A DNA stretch of 64,000 nt from Phlebopus portentosus (Eukaryota; Basidiomycota; Agaricomycetes; Boletales; Boletinellaceae). The stretch covers positions 62,001 through 126,000 of the forward strand of contig JAYXKI010000006.1 of the NCBI GenBank assembly GCA_037892935.1, in the 5' to 3' direction. The notes under the pieces are model-generated. The model searched no databases. It saw only the letters and a list, made by a program, of their open reading frames with translations, and was not told where the DNA came from. Shown here one piece after another: positions 33,057 through 45,140 of this stretch (position 1 is the stretch's first letter; each line of letters opens with the position of its first letter). Made by a program: the position numbers and the translations under genes.

Positions 33057-35450
33057 TTGCCGCCGACTCGAAGGCCGAGGATTGTCAATCGCAACTTACG
33101 TTCCGCTGCGGAAAATGCGAAATACAGCGAAACACCCTTGCAACAATCCGTTAGCGCCATTCCTTCCAACATCGATTCTCTAGATCATTCCCCATCTACC
33201 ATCGCCAATTCAGAACTTCCCAACCTCTCATCCGTGCCAGTTTCCACCCCAGGATCACCGAGCAGACCAGCTAGCCCGCCTACCAATTACCAACTACCTA
33301 CCGTAACTCAACAGATTTTAGCCAGCAACACAGCGGTAATAGCTCGTCTATCTGCTAACGCTAACGTATTACAACAACTTACAAATCGACAAACCGCAAT
33401 GGCATACCAACCGCCCTCGTGTTGGGACAAACGTGCCCCAACGTTTGACGGCTCAGAACCAAAGGAACTCCCTAGGTTCTTCAAAGACGTTGCAGAGATC
33501 GCAAGACAGGCCACGTGGAACGATAGAGATCATGTCCGGAAGTTCTTGTACTATGCAAAGACCGACGTTGCAGAACTTTGGGAGACTACCGACAAAATTA
33601 ACGACCCAAACCCTGATGTGGAGATGGTGAAGAGAGAGATTATAGCTCTATACCCGAGTCTCATGGCAGGGAAACGCTACTCCAAGGGAGAACTGGAGCA
33701 TTTGGTCGTAGAACGGGCAAAGAAAGGGATCAAGAACCGAGAAGACCTAGGCGAATATCATCGAGAATTCGTCAGGCGCTCTAAGTATCTTATAACGAAC
33801 GGAAAGATCTTAGAGTCCCAAGCTGACAAGATGTTCCTGATGGGAATTACAGGAGACCTTAGAGAGGCACTCATTTGTCATATCAAGATCAAGCTACCAG
33901 ACCACGATTCATCTACGCCTTACAAGATTAAAGACGTTCTCGAGCATTCGAATTTCGTGCTGGAAGGAAAGATTGTGGGGAGTTTCGGCAGTAACTTTCC
34001 ACCCCCAGCTACCGGAGAAGCTTCGACAAGTATCGTAAAGAAGGAAGAAGTGGATTTGGCCAAGGTAATGGATACGTTGAAGAGTTTCCAGGTTACGCTC
34101 GATGCCCTGAGCAAAGGGAACGTTCTGCATCGACCAGGGGCGGAACACAGCGAAACCCCGCAAAACCCAGTTTGCAACTTCTGTGGTGAAGCGGGACACT
34201 ATATTCGATCGTGTACGAAGGTTCTCGAGTATATCCAAGCCGGAAAGTGCATCAGGAGCCCGGATGGAAGGATTGTGTTGCCAAACGGCGGTCTCATTAC
34301 AAGGTCGCTACCGGGGAACAATCTCAAAGAACGAATCGATAGCTTTCACGCTAAAGCTCCGGCAACACACACAGTAGGAATGGTCGAGTCGGTCGCACCT
34401 GCTTATAGCCATCAAGCTGGTCCAGCGTACGCATATAGTCACGACGAAGAAGATCAGGACGAGCAGGAAAATTACGACATCGAATGTTTGGAAATTTTGA
34501 TTAACGAGGTGAAGAAGAAGGCAGCTGGTGGACGAAGAACGAAGCCCGATGGTGTAGAGATCCCTAGAGTTCAGCCTCATAAGAAGGCGCAGGCGAAACC
34601 GCAGCCCGCGCCACCGAGTGGCGCGCGGCCCTCGACAAGGTCACTCCAGTCACCGCAGCAGGACGACATTACCAGGAAATCACAACCCCAGTATAAATAC
34701 GTTGTACCAATAGAAGACTCGAGTGCAGTCTCCAATGTTCTGACTCATACCCTCGATACCTCTATCACCATCAGTCAACGTGAACTCCTTTCGATCGCCC
34801 CAGACGTTAGGAAACAGATGAAGGAGTTGACGACGGCGAAGAGATACAATGCGGCAGAAGTCAAATATGGTGAGGTCGTGGATGATTCACTTACGTTACA
34901 AGTTGGGCGTTTCACGTCAGAACAAGTCGAAACAAGCGAAACGCTTTCGACGGAAGAAATACTGGCGCTCAGTGGACAAGGCGTCGCCGCAGAGGCATCC
35001 ATGCCTCTCAGGACCGTTAGCGCGTTGATTGAAGACACCCTGGAAGTCGAATGCGTGCTTGACCAGGGAGCCGTGGTGTGTCTGCTCCGCGAAGACGTAT
35101 GGGAGAAGCTTCAGATACCCCTATCCCCTGACAAAGGAATGATCCTCGAGACAGCAGACGCAGCTAGGTCATCTACCATTGGCATGATCTCTAACGCGAA
35201 GTTCATGATAGCCGGGATTAACGTTTCGCTCCAAGTGCAAGTCGTTCCGAACGCTCCCTTCCAGGCTTTGTTGGGGAGACCGTTTTTCACTATTACGGAG
35301 TGCGAAACAAAGGATTACACATCAGGTGACCAACATATCACCTTAACGGACCCGAACGATCGCAGAAAGCAAAGCAAAGTGGCCACCGGAATTCGAACGA
35401 TCGCGCGAGGACCACTTCCAAAGGGTTTTCCGCAAGCGTCGAGGAACTGA
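33057..35450 (+). CDS. gag: A2 gag-protease
   Basis: Open for 797 codons from a TTG; the first in-frame ATG is 33399 (MAYQPPSCWD). The segment 32880-33398 is also open but has no ATG in frame, as in A1. Capsid FDGSEPKELPRFFKDVAEIA, knuckle CNFCGEAGHYIRSC (near 34174), protease ECVLDQGAVVCLL and LLGRPFFTI. Ends at 35448-35450. Near-identical to A1 gag; the absence of stops in both copies contrasts with pol and suggests recent selection on Gag or chance. Confidence 0.88.
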   Translation: MPPTRRPRIVNRNLRSAAENAKYSETPLQQSVSAIPSNIDSLDHSPSTIANSELPNLSSVPVSTPGSPSRPASPPTNYQLPTVTQQILASNTAVIARLSANANVLQQLTNRQTAMAYQPPSCWDKRAPTFDGSEPKELPRFFKDVAEIARQATWNDRDHVRKFLYYAKTDVAELWETTDKINDPNPDVEMVKREIIALYPSLMAGKRYSKGELEHLVVERAKKGIKNREDLGEYHREFVRRSKYLITNGKILESQADKMFLMGITGDLREALICHIKIKLPDHDSSTPYKIKDVLEHSNFVLEGKIVGSFGSNFPPPATGEASTSIVKKEEVDLAKVMDTLKSFQVTLDALSKGNVLHRPGAEHSETPQNPVCNFCGEAGHYIRSCTKVLEYIQAGKCIRSPDGRIVLPNGGLITRSLPGNNLKERIDSFHAKAPATHTVGMVESVAPAYSHQAGPAYAYSHDEEDQDEQENYDIECLEILINEVKKKAAGGRRTKPDGVEIPRVQPHKKAQAKPQPAPPSGARPSTRSLQSPQQDDITRKSQPQYKYVVPIEDSSAVSNVLTHTLDTSITISQRELLSIAPDVRKQMKELTTAKRYNAAEVKYGEVVDDSLTLQVGRFTSEQVETSETLSTEEILALSGQGVAAEASMPLRTVSALIEDTLEVECVLDQGAVVCLLREDVWEKLQIPLSPDKGMILETADAARSSTIGMISNAKFMIAGINVSLQVQVVPNAPFQALLGRPFFTITECETKDYTSGDQHITLTDPNDRRKQSKVATGIRTIARGPLPKGFPQASRN
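35423..35429 (+). promoter_or_regulatory. A2 -1 frameshift heptamer GGGTTTT
   Basis: G GGT TTT in gag phase, 21 bases before the gag stop codon at 35448-35450; the -1 frame is open through the stop into pol. Confidence 0.65.
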
Positions 35451-38400
35451 TTGAGAGAAATCGGCGAGACGAGAATGGTAGTAACCAATTGCCGGTTCAG
35501 GTATTTTCCTATGATTTCGAATTTATTTCACACATGATCCCATCTCTTTTCAACCAACGATTGCCTTATTTATTAAACAAAAATTGCTATACTACTGACA
35601 AAGAAGAACGGTCATATTGTTCATGTGTTTTAGAAACCCCAGAAGAAGAAGACGCGGCGGTAATGGCTTACAAACGAGTAGCGCAGAAAGTCAGGCCGAT
35701 CCCGGGAGTCCTTCCAGAAGAATACAGGATCGTACGAAGGCAGCATTCGGATCCGTTGAGAGGGATGCCCGAGATGCCAATTGTACCGAAGCCGTTCGAA
35801 CCCACGGGTCGTGTAACTGCCGAAAGGATGGAAGCAATGAAGATCGACAAGAATACCTTTCTGTGGCCGGCGGAGAGGTTATTAGTGAAGAATCTGATTA
35901 TGTTGCAGGGAGAAGCGTTAGCATGGACCGAATCCAAACGCGGAACACTCGATCTGACGTATTTCGACCCGATACGCATTCCCACGATACCGCATATACC
36001 GTGGCAGCACAAGAGCATTCCAATTCCCCCGGGAACTCATGACAAGGCCCTCGAACTTATTCGAGAGAAGATTCACAACAGGGTTATTGAACCGTCGAAT
36101 TCGTCGTATCGATCTAGATGGTTTTGCTTGGTAAAGAAAGACAAGGAAACGTTACGATCCATTATCGACTTGCAGGATCTTAATGCGGTTACGGTCAAGG
36201 ACTCGGCAGTACCACCGAACGTTGAAACGATCACGGAGAGCAGTGGTGGACGAGCTTGTTACACGGAGTTGGATTTATTCGTTGCCTTCGACCAAAGAAA
36301 GCTTGATGAACACTCACGAGATCTTACTACGTTCCAAACACCCTTGGGAACATTTTGAATGACGGTTCTACCAATGGGATACACCAATTCCTTGCAGATT
36401 ATGCATAACGACGTGGCCTTTATCCTTCAGGACGAGATTCCGCACGTTACGAACCCTTTCGCAGACGATGCGCCCGGTTTAGGCCCAAAATCATGATACG
36501 AGTTACCAGACGGTTTGTACGAGACCATACCGGGAAACTCTGAGATTCGTCGTTTCGTGTATGAGCATATATGCGATGTGAACAGAATTTTGCAGCGAAT
36601 GAAGGCCGTAGGAGGAACGTTTTCAGGAAAGAAGTTGGTTCCGTGTGTGGAGTCAGCCGTATTCGTGGGACACAAGTTGACATACCAGGGACGCGAGCCA
36701 GACGATTTGAAAGTACAGAAGATACAAGATTGGCTGCCATGTAGAACGCTGACGGAAGTCCGAGGATTTCTGGGAACGGTAGGAGTCCTTCGGATTTTCA
36801 TCAAGGATTATTCGAAACTCGCTCGCCCATTGTACCGCATGACAAGGAAGAACCAGATTTTCGCATGGACAGACGAAGAACAGAATGCAATGGACGAACT
36901 AAAGCAAGCCATTATTATTTGCCCGGCGCTGTGCGCAATCGACTACGCGTCAGACAACGAAGTAATACTGGTGGTAGACTCGTCTATTATTGGAGTTGGT
37001 TGGTATTTAGGACAAGAGCACTCGGATGGAAGGCGTAGGATCAATCATTTTGGTTCTATTAACTGGAATCAGACCCAGGCATCATATTCACAGCCGAAAA
37101 TCGAGTTATACGGCTTATTTCGGGCACTGCACGCGATGCGACTGTATCTCATCGGAGTCCGGAATCTAGTAGTCGAAATGGATGCAGCATACATCAAGGG
37201 GATGATCAACAATCCTGATCTACAGCCCAATGCGACCATTAACAGATGGATCGCAGGTATCCTTCTCTTCAGTTTCAAGCTCAGACACATCCCAGCAGCC
37301 GATTTCCGGTGTACCGATGGATTATCCAGATGAAGAGCAGCTGAAGAAGACCCCCCTCCGGATGAAACATACGAAGACTGGGTAGACGAAACGTACGGTT
37401 TTGCGATAGAAGAGCTGGTTTCGACATACCAAGTAGCGCAACAGAGCGGAACACCTAGCAAAACAGCGACCGAGAACCTATTTCCTTCCACGGAATCTGC
37501 AAAAAGGAAGGATAGTCGCTTAGATGACGTCACAAAGCTAATCACGCATCTCACATGCCCAGACAATCTTAGCGATAGTGGCTATGCGAAGCTAATCAGG
37601 TACGCAGCTGACTTCTTCATGAAGGGAGGCCGTCTGTGGAGAAAGGCACGGAACGGCCGGCACCAAGTCGTAATAGAAGCGAAACGTAGATGGGACCTAG
37701 TTAAGCAAGCTCACGACGATCTAGGACACAAAGGAATTTTCTGCACTCAAATGCGACTGCTGGAGAGATTTTGGTGGCCGTCCTTAGGACAGGACGTGAA
37801 GTATTTCGTGCGCACCTGTCATGAGTGCCAGATACGCCAGACGAAGAATATTCTTATCCCGCCAAACGTACCGGAGGTAGCCCCTCTGTTTCAACGCATC
37901 CATATTGACTCGAAGGTCATGCCGAAATTGAGTGGATTCCGGTATATCGTGCATGCGCGTTGTTCGTTAACCGCGTATCCCGAATTTAGACTTCTTCGTG
38001 AAGAAACTGGTAAGACCGTAGGCCAGTTTATCTTCCAGAACCTTTTGTGTTGATATGGAGCATGCCCCAAACTCGTTACAGATAACGGCACACCATTCGT
38101 TGCCACGCTAGATTACTTGAAGATGCGGTATCACATCAACCACATTCAGATTTCGTCATACAACTCACGCGCAAATGGATTAGTCGAACGCAGACATTTT
38201 GATGTACAGGAAGCCTTGATTAAAGCTGCAGACGGTAATGACAAGCATTGGAGTGATCACGCTGACTTGGTATTTTGGGCCGAAAGAATCACGATCAACA
38301 GAGCAACAGGAATGTCCCCGTATTACATGGCCCATGGAGTCAAAGCAGTTTTGCCTTTCGACCTCGCAGAAGCAACATACCTAGCACTGCCGCTTGATTC

Positions 38401-38872
38401 GCCAATTACGACGTCGGAACTCATCGTAATACGTGCGAAACAACTCCAGAAACGTCCAGAAGAGTTGGATCGCGTTGCGAAACTCGTCATGAATGCAAGG
38501 CATGCATATGCGAAGCAGTTCGCCGAAGTGGAGAAGCATAGAATCAAGGACTACGACTTTCAGCCAGGAAGCCTCGTACTCTTGCGAAACACACGTATCA
38601 AGATGGAACTCAATCGTAAAACGAAATCCCACTATTTAGGCCCCTACGTGGTAGTTTGACGCACCCAAGGCGGTTCGTATATCGTCGCCGAACTCGATGG
38701 AGCGGTTTTGAAACTCCGAATAGCAGCGTTTCACCTGGTTCCGTACTTCCCGCATTCGCATTTGACTGTTCCGGTGACCAAGCTCATTGGATCGGACGAA
38801 GATGATGACATACCCGAAATAGAAGATTCGCCAGAGAAATTCCCTGACGATGAGTCCCAAAATTCCGATTAA
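35430..38872 (+). pseudogene. pol: A2 pol with five TGA stops
   Basis: Same domains as A1 pol (RT ELDLFVAFDQRKLDEHSRD; RNase H VVDSSIIGVGWYLGQEHS; integrase HDDLGHKG, CHECQIRQ, VTDNGTPF, NGLVERRHFD, GPYVVV). TGA stops at 36356, 36494, 37331, 38051 and 38657; A1 reads CGA at each. The two A1 stops are not shared, so both copies decayed independently from an intact ancestor. Ends at TAA 38870-38872. Confidence 0.9.
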
Positions 38873-39303
38873 ATCATTCATTTCCCTTCATATATGCTCC
38901 TTACTTATTTCCGATTCTCTCTCTCTCCTCTGATCAATTCTAATCTTCCAATTCTCCTTCTATAGTTTCGTCTCTGCTGGCGTGATCCACTATAGGATCT
39001 AACGCGTGTACTTTTACTTAATACACAGTTCCGCATGGTTTCGCCGTTCAAAACAGCGGAACGACGGCGAAACACCTCAATTCACTTCGTATCAGTTTTC
39101 CTTTCATCCTATTCCTGTCTTCTAGTCATCACTCAGTCTCGCTCGATCACACGAAAATTCACAAAAACCGAAACAAAATCGTATAAATTAACTATAAAAA
39201 CAACTATGTACAGTACAAGTTATTTTTCTTTTTCTTTTGTCCTTTTCTTTTTCTATTTTACAAAAGTCCGACCAGGACATAGAGCATACACAATGATTAT
39301 ACT
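38873..39303. other. A2 tail-to-tail spacer between pol and accessory gene
   Basis: 431 bp, counterpart of 15461-15906, with the same T/A-rich tracts and inverted motif copies. Confidence 0.5.
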
Positions 39304-41604
39304 CTATTCCCGAGCCCTACCTTTCCCCTTCGACTGACGAACCCTCTCCACTTCCCCTCTATCTTCCTCTTCCTCGTCTTCACCTTCCCCCGTCTTCACC
39401 CCAGCCAACTCGAGCAGCAGACGATGATCCGCGTGCGCCTGCGCTATGAGGACGCTGAATTCGTTCAGCATCCGGGACAGGACCTTGTCCTGGTGATCCA
39501 TCCGCGCCAGCATGAACTGCAGCTCAGATTCCCCAACCTCCCGCTGCAGAGCTTCATGCTCGACGTGACCACCCACTGATCTGGCCACCAGAGCCGTGAC
39601 TTTCTGGCGTTTTGCTTCCCGATTGCGCGCCTCCCGAGCTGCCTTACGCTTTGTGGCTACAGCCCTGCCCTTCGTGGCTAGACTACAGCCCTTCGCCTGC
39701 TTCAAGCACGGAGCGCAGGTCCTCTGCAGAAGACCCACGCAATCACGGCCACGCTTCTGACACTGGTTGCACGGAACCTGATGACGAACGTGCCCATCGC
39801 CCAATCGTTCGTCACCGTTGTCGTTGTCGTTGTCGTTGTCGTCGTCATTATCGTTGTCATCACCTCCAGAACCACCACCATTAGCCGGAATCCTAGAAGG
39901 ACCAGCCTCAGGTTGAGAAGACGCTCGTCGTGCCGGAGAAACACGTCTCGCTTGCATTTCGACAGTTTCGCGCGGAACAGCAGCAGTACCGCTATTGTTG
40001 TTGTTGTTGTTGCTGTTGTTGTTGCTCGTAGTATTGAGAGCCTGAATCTCTTCAAGGCTTGCGTCCGCCTCAAACGGCTCATTCGCCTCCATTCCCACAT
40101 CACCGATATCCATTCCTCCGTCGCCTGGACTCATGACAACGGAGTCTTCTCCCCGGTGACCAGGAGGAGGACTCTCAGGACTTTTCTAAATCACAGAAGT
40201 CTCCTCGTCCGAGTCCACCACTTGCCAAACACCACGAACGCGGCGAGTCCCTGCATCCAGCCGTCGTCGCATGTTGGCCTCGATTTTGGCAGCCATCCGG
40301 GAGATTTCGGCGCGTTGAGCAGCGTGTTCTTCTTCTTCTCATCTTTCACTCTCGCGAAGCTCAATCTCGAGCATTGTAGGTTCGAGTGAGGTTAAGGGTG
40401 TAGAACGGCTAGCCCCTTCCAAACGTTCCGCTCCAGTTTCAAGCGTTTCGACCGGTTCCGCGACCTCTCCGTCCTCAATCATTTTGCCAGTTTCGACCTG
40501 GAGAGGAGCGGAATCAACCTCCATTGGACTATCGACGTCCTGAGGCAGCATTTGATGTTGCTGCTGTTGTTGTTGTTGCGGAGGAAATTGTTCAGGCAAC
40601 ATTGGTTGTTGCTGCTGTTGTTGTTGCGATTGAGGAAGAGGTTGAGAAGGTTCAGACAGCACTTGTTGGGATCGTTGTTGTTGCTGTTGTTGTTGTTGCG
40701 TTTCGGATTCCTGAGCACGGACGAGTTGACAGAGCCGACGACAAAGGATGGAATAGCTGTAGTATTCCCAGAGGAGCCGGACCGTTCTCAATTTCACCCT
40801 GTTGATGCAAAGGATGTGCCCTGCACGAAGGTGTCATTGCTTGATATCCTCCCAATATTCGAACGCTTGCTGTAGGAAGGATTAGATGGAGATGATAGAC
40901 AAGAAGAAGTACCTACGTGACTCCAGACAGCTTCGTCTCGCGTGTAGTCCGTGTTGCCGGTGAACCTCGCCGTTTGTTGGAACTTGGAGCTCTCCACTCT
41001 CACGTTCTCGAGAGCCTTTTCGATGTCAGGGTGCAGTTTCAGGAACATTGGAGGGAACGATTCGCCCAAGAAGAACCCACGAGTCGAATCGAACGAGGCA
41101 GGATGGAATGGAACCCTGCGTCTGCAGAAGAAAGCTCGTCATTTGGTCTCCATCCTGGCATACAATTCCCGTCGATCGTAGTACAGCGTCCATAGGAGAG
41201 TGTCCGTGTCGCAGTAGTTGGAGTACGCCGTCTCTGACCAGACTTCTTTCGTTCCTTTGGGACGGACTTGCTCCAACGCTTCCTTCCGTGCCTGTCAAAT
41301 TTCGTTAACAAAAATTCTTGATTAGAGTGCGCGGTTTACGCACCGTGGTTGCCTTCCACCCATCCATCAAAGATTCCATCACCGGATTCGTCAACCACCG
41401 AACTGTCATCGAACCTGTAGGCGCGATCCATTCGACCGGTTTTGTCTTATCCGGCAGAATTACCGTCGTGACGCCATGGTCTAGTTCATCCATTGCCGAC
41501 CTGGCCAAGGTGACGTCTGCCTCGAATTTCACGACTGCTGCCTTCCAGTCGTCATCGGAGTTGATGGGTCCCAAGAGCGCGACAATTTCTTCAGAAGTGA
41601 ACAT
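39304..41604 (-). pseudogene. A2 accessory gene: Zn2Cys6-type protein, three stops
   Basis: Antisense to gag-pol. Exons 41604-41344, 41291-40917 and 40869-39304, introns 52 and 47 bp, as in A1. Stops: TGA 41142-41140, TGA 40341-40339, TAG 40188-40186. The codon that is a stop in A1 (14834) is CGA here. The last 276 codons (40131-39304) are open and contain CNQCQKRGRDC ... CAPCLKQAKGC with the basic tail; the cysteines are all kept. Gln, Asn and Asp runs differ in length between the copies. Confidence 0.75.
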
Positions 41605-41732
41605 GTTGGAGAATGAAGAAGAGATGACAGTGGAAGAAAATTTGGACGCAACGCGTTATGCTTCGAAACTCCCACGCGTCGGATTGAGATGGGAGTGACT
41701 GCGGACGGTCACTATTTCATGAACCCGGGAGA

Positions 41733-43186
41733 TGAAGAGTAAGTCTGAAGCTTGGGAACGTATGGAGTCGTTACGACCAGTTCCGCGGTGTTCCGACTAG
41801 TTTCGCTCAGTTTCGACTGGTTTCGATCGAACGAGTAGACTTAGCAAGAACGCCATAGTCCAGATGGCACGTGCACCATTCTTTGATCGGCCATCAAGAT
41901 GGGAGAATCACGGCATCGAGTTTGCACGTGTCGATCACAAGTCTCCGGACCTCGGATCCGCATTCCAGACAAAGAGATTTGACCCTGCAACCTCGTCCTC
42001 AGTCCCTCTCCTTTGTTAAACATCGCAGACTTACTTTGTCAGGCTAGCCAGAGCCCTTCCGAGTCGTTTCCCCGAGTTCCGCTTCGTTCCGCTCAAAGAG
42101 ACCCGGTTCCGAAGGTTTCGCACGTATTCTGACCTTTCTATATGCGTCCCCTTTAATCCATTATGCTCTTGTTCCAGACATGCTTAGTATTGTTCCTTTT
42201 GACCTATGTGTCCCTTAAAAAATTCATATGCGCTCCTCTCCTTTGTAGATAGCGATATGCGTTCCCTTTTCTTTATGACGTAGGTTCTCTGACCACTGGG
42301 AGGCTCAGTCTTGGACATATAGTATAAATATAGCATGACTCTCGTAGTAGAGGGACAGCTTAGTCGGAGCTTAGTGGGAGCTTAGCTTGCAGTTCTCACA
42401 TCGTCTCAAAGCCTCTCGACCTCTAGTCTACTTGTTCGTAGTGGACTCTCTCGTCTCTATAGTCTAATATACAACATTACGTGTTCTGTACAGTTGATCG
42501 GTGATCTCTCTTCACAGTAGAGCCGTTCATGCATTCGTATAGTTCGCCGTCATCGTATAAAGGCTTCTCTATCTTCTCTCACCCGAACCAAAACCTCCTT
42601 ACGTGTTCCGAACTGTTTCACCCAGTTTCGCTCGTAACCCAGTTACTCTGCGTGCTGCTCGCATTTGGTCTCGCAACACCTTCTCCTCTCCTTTGTCATC
42701 GGGAAAGGACACCATATCACCCCTTTCCTCTTGACTTTCCACTCTCCGCTTTCTCAAGACCAGCCCAGTGCTATTCCACATCGTTTCGATCGGAAACGGT
42801 CGGTTTCATCGTCCCACACATATCCATTGATTCTCTCAGTCCCCTTCCATCATCATTTCGCACCTCCATCCCTCACATCACATTTCGACACACTTAGCAA
42901 TTGTCCTTCATCCATCGAATCGCATTTCAAACCGTTACACTGCATTCTGACACTTTAGACTATGAGTGAGATCGGCTGCAGTCGCTTACCAGTGTGTTAG
43001 CACAGTCGATTAGTCACGTTCGGGTTGGTGGTTCGACTAGCGTAGCTTAGTTAAATTAGTTCTTGTGTCTTGGGTTAGTCGGCTTTAGTCCAGAGCTCGC
43101 AGCTGAGCCGGAGAGTCGATTTAGCCTTTGCACCGCCACCGTCAATCTCGGGAGAAGCCTACCCTCGGAATTCCTCCTTGAGCGCT
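41733..43186 (+). repeat. A2 3' LTR, truncated
   Basis: Matches the 5' LTR without length change for 1454 bp up to GAGCGC(T). The next bases, TGTAGACTATCAG, begin element C with a TG end. Phased array 1 and TATA (42322-42334) are present. Confidence 0.88.
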
Positions 43187-45140
43187 GTAGACTATCAGAC
43201 TCTCCTAGACAGGGACAAAGGCGGCGGCGGCGGCGTTCGACCACAGGGAGGCGATGTCAAAGGTGTCGAGAGGAAAAAGGGGAGGTCCTACCAGATCTAC
43301 AGACTACCTACAGGCTTTCAGAAGCGACACTCAGCTCAGATGCACAAGGATCTGGCCGTTAGGCAGATCCGCCGCGCCTTCAAATAACTCGCCGCGGCGA
43401 TACGGACCTCGACGGGTGTATAGGGATCGCTGAGTCTGACTGAACTGGCGAAGGGGTCGCAGCGGCAGACTGGGTGCGGCGCCGGCGGAGGTTCGCACCA
43501 GTGCAATTCTGCCTGGTAGTCGGGGAGATGACGTCGGAACGACGCAGAGAAGGTGCGGGAGAGAGAGCGTTGACACCACTTGAAAGGGTAGTAGTGTTGG
43601 CGGTGGAACGACGTGGAGGCGGCGAGAAGCGGGAGACTGGATTCAGTCGAAAAGGGGTGCCGGCACCGACGGTAGCGGCAAACACAAGAAGAGTGACAGC
43701 TGCGTCGAGACGTCGAGGAAGTATGACAGATGCCTAGAAGAGTGACGGCTGCGTCAAGGCGTTGAGGAAGAATCACAAACAATCTGAACCAAGCGGCGGC
43801 GGTGAAAGACAAAAGGGGCCTCAGGCGCAGGGAGAAATCAAAGACCGCGGGATTGATTACTAGAGGAGTGACGGCTGCGTCGGGATGTGGAGGAGGAATC
43901 CCAAATGCTCAGGACCGAGCGGCGGCGGAGACTAGAGAGAGAGGGACGGCGATGCAGATATAAGTGGGAAGTCCTCGGAGCGATTACTAGACGAGTGACA
44001 GCTGCGCAGAAGGGAGATGACCAGGGCGGCGAATGAGCCCAGCGGCTTCTATCCTGTGAGATTGGGGCCGACGCCGTCAGGACGGGATCGGCGGGGGCAC
44101 GTGACCGGGAGTTCGCCCGATCCGGCTTGTCTGGTTCTCTGTATATACTGGTTTCTTGAAGGAGGCTTCTTTACTTGTGGTTGGTCTCTGGTAACTGCGT
44201 TCTAGAGTGTATATCTGCTGCTCTTTAGGATAGATACATGCTCTCTATATATACTATGAGTCCTTGATAAGAAATATCACTTAAGGCGGCGGGCGGCGAG
44301 GCGTGACAGGCGCGCTGCGACGGCGGGGGCCGCCGCCGAGATGCGCCGCCAAGCCACCAAGACCTAGGGGTGCCCCAATCGGAACGGCGGAGTGCTGGTA
44401 CGTCGTGTCGAATGTCGGGGCCATTCGGATCGGTCAGGGCGCGCTCTATATGGATCTGAAATGCCAAGGGGTCGAATAAAACTAAAAGGGGGAATATACA
44501 GACGGCCGCCGGGCACGCTACCACACTCGGCGTACAATGTGGGATGATAAGAATATGAAACAATCAACGAAATGGACCTGAGATTGGTTATCGTTCACCC
44601 AGCCGGCGCGGCGGCGGGCATACACCTCCGCGATGGCGCGATATACATCCGCCGCAGCGTGTCTGGCCGCCGTGCGAGCATTTCCGAAGCCCGGAGTCAC
44701 CGGATTCGGCGGAACCGTTCTTGAGAGAGGCTGGAGAAGGGGAACTAGGGTCTGGTCGAAGGGGGGACAAGGTGATCATAGGATAGGAGTGGAGGCGTCG
44801 CCGCCGGTTTGTATGGTCGGCGGCGGCGGCGGCATGGGTGCTGTTCCCAGGCCGCCGAAGGTCCGGCGGCCGCTGAGCAGGCTGTATTATGGGTAACGGC
44901 GGCGAAGGCTGGTTTGCTGACAATAGTACGCGGGGTGTCCTGGGTATGGCATAGGGGAGTACAGCCCTTACAGGCCTGTGCCGCTGGACCGGTACAGGTT
45001 AGTGCGGCGCACTACATCTCCTTCTGACGAAGTAAAAAAATGATTAAAAAAAATGCTGGGTAGTGTAGGGGAGGTTTTTAGGCGAAGTTGAGCGGGGGTT
45101 GTGATGTAACTGGGTGGTATGTCTGTGACTTGCTCCTGGA
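43187..45140. other. C 3' region, GC-rich, no clear gene
   Basis: Probably part of the C LTR (element sense R/U5). It contains four diverged copies of a short unit (GAGTGACRGCTGCG) near 43692, 43739, 43867 and 43993. TATA-like TATATATA at 44244-44253. The region 44280-44980 is GCC/GGC-rich. Open frames here are short and have no recognisable content. Confidence 0.4.
43685..44010 (+). repeat. Dispersed short repeats GAGTGACRGCTGCG
   Basis: Unit seen near 43692, 43739, 43867 and 43993, usually preceded by ACTAGA or CTAGAA and partly followed by GTYGRGGMRGRAT-like sequence and GCGGCGGCGG. Spacing is irregular (about 47-128 bp). Confidence 0.5.

Larger units (their letters stand above)
31310..43186 (+). 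mobile_element. LTR retrotransposon A2, inverted second copy of family A, 3' LTR truncated
   Basis: Same order as A1 in plus sense: 5' LTR 31310-32937 (1628 bp), primer-binding site at 32940, gag, pol, antisense accessory gene, 3' LTR from 41733. The 3' LTR matches for 1454 bp and stops at 43186, where element C begins; 174 bp are missing. More decayed than A1 in pol (five TGA stops) and accessory gene (three stops). A 5' target duplication cannot be tested without the right flank. Confidence 0.92.

Noticed and set aside
36427..36804. Plus- and minus-strand antisense frames within pol of A1 and A2
   Set aside because: They mirror conserved pol codons and vanish where pol changes; shadows of the real frame.
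43336..43812. Overlapping Arg/Pro-rich frames on both strands at the start of C
   Set aside because: GC-rich DNA gives long open frames by chance; no recognisable domain, and short repeats run through them.
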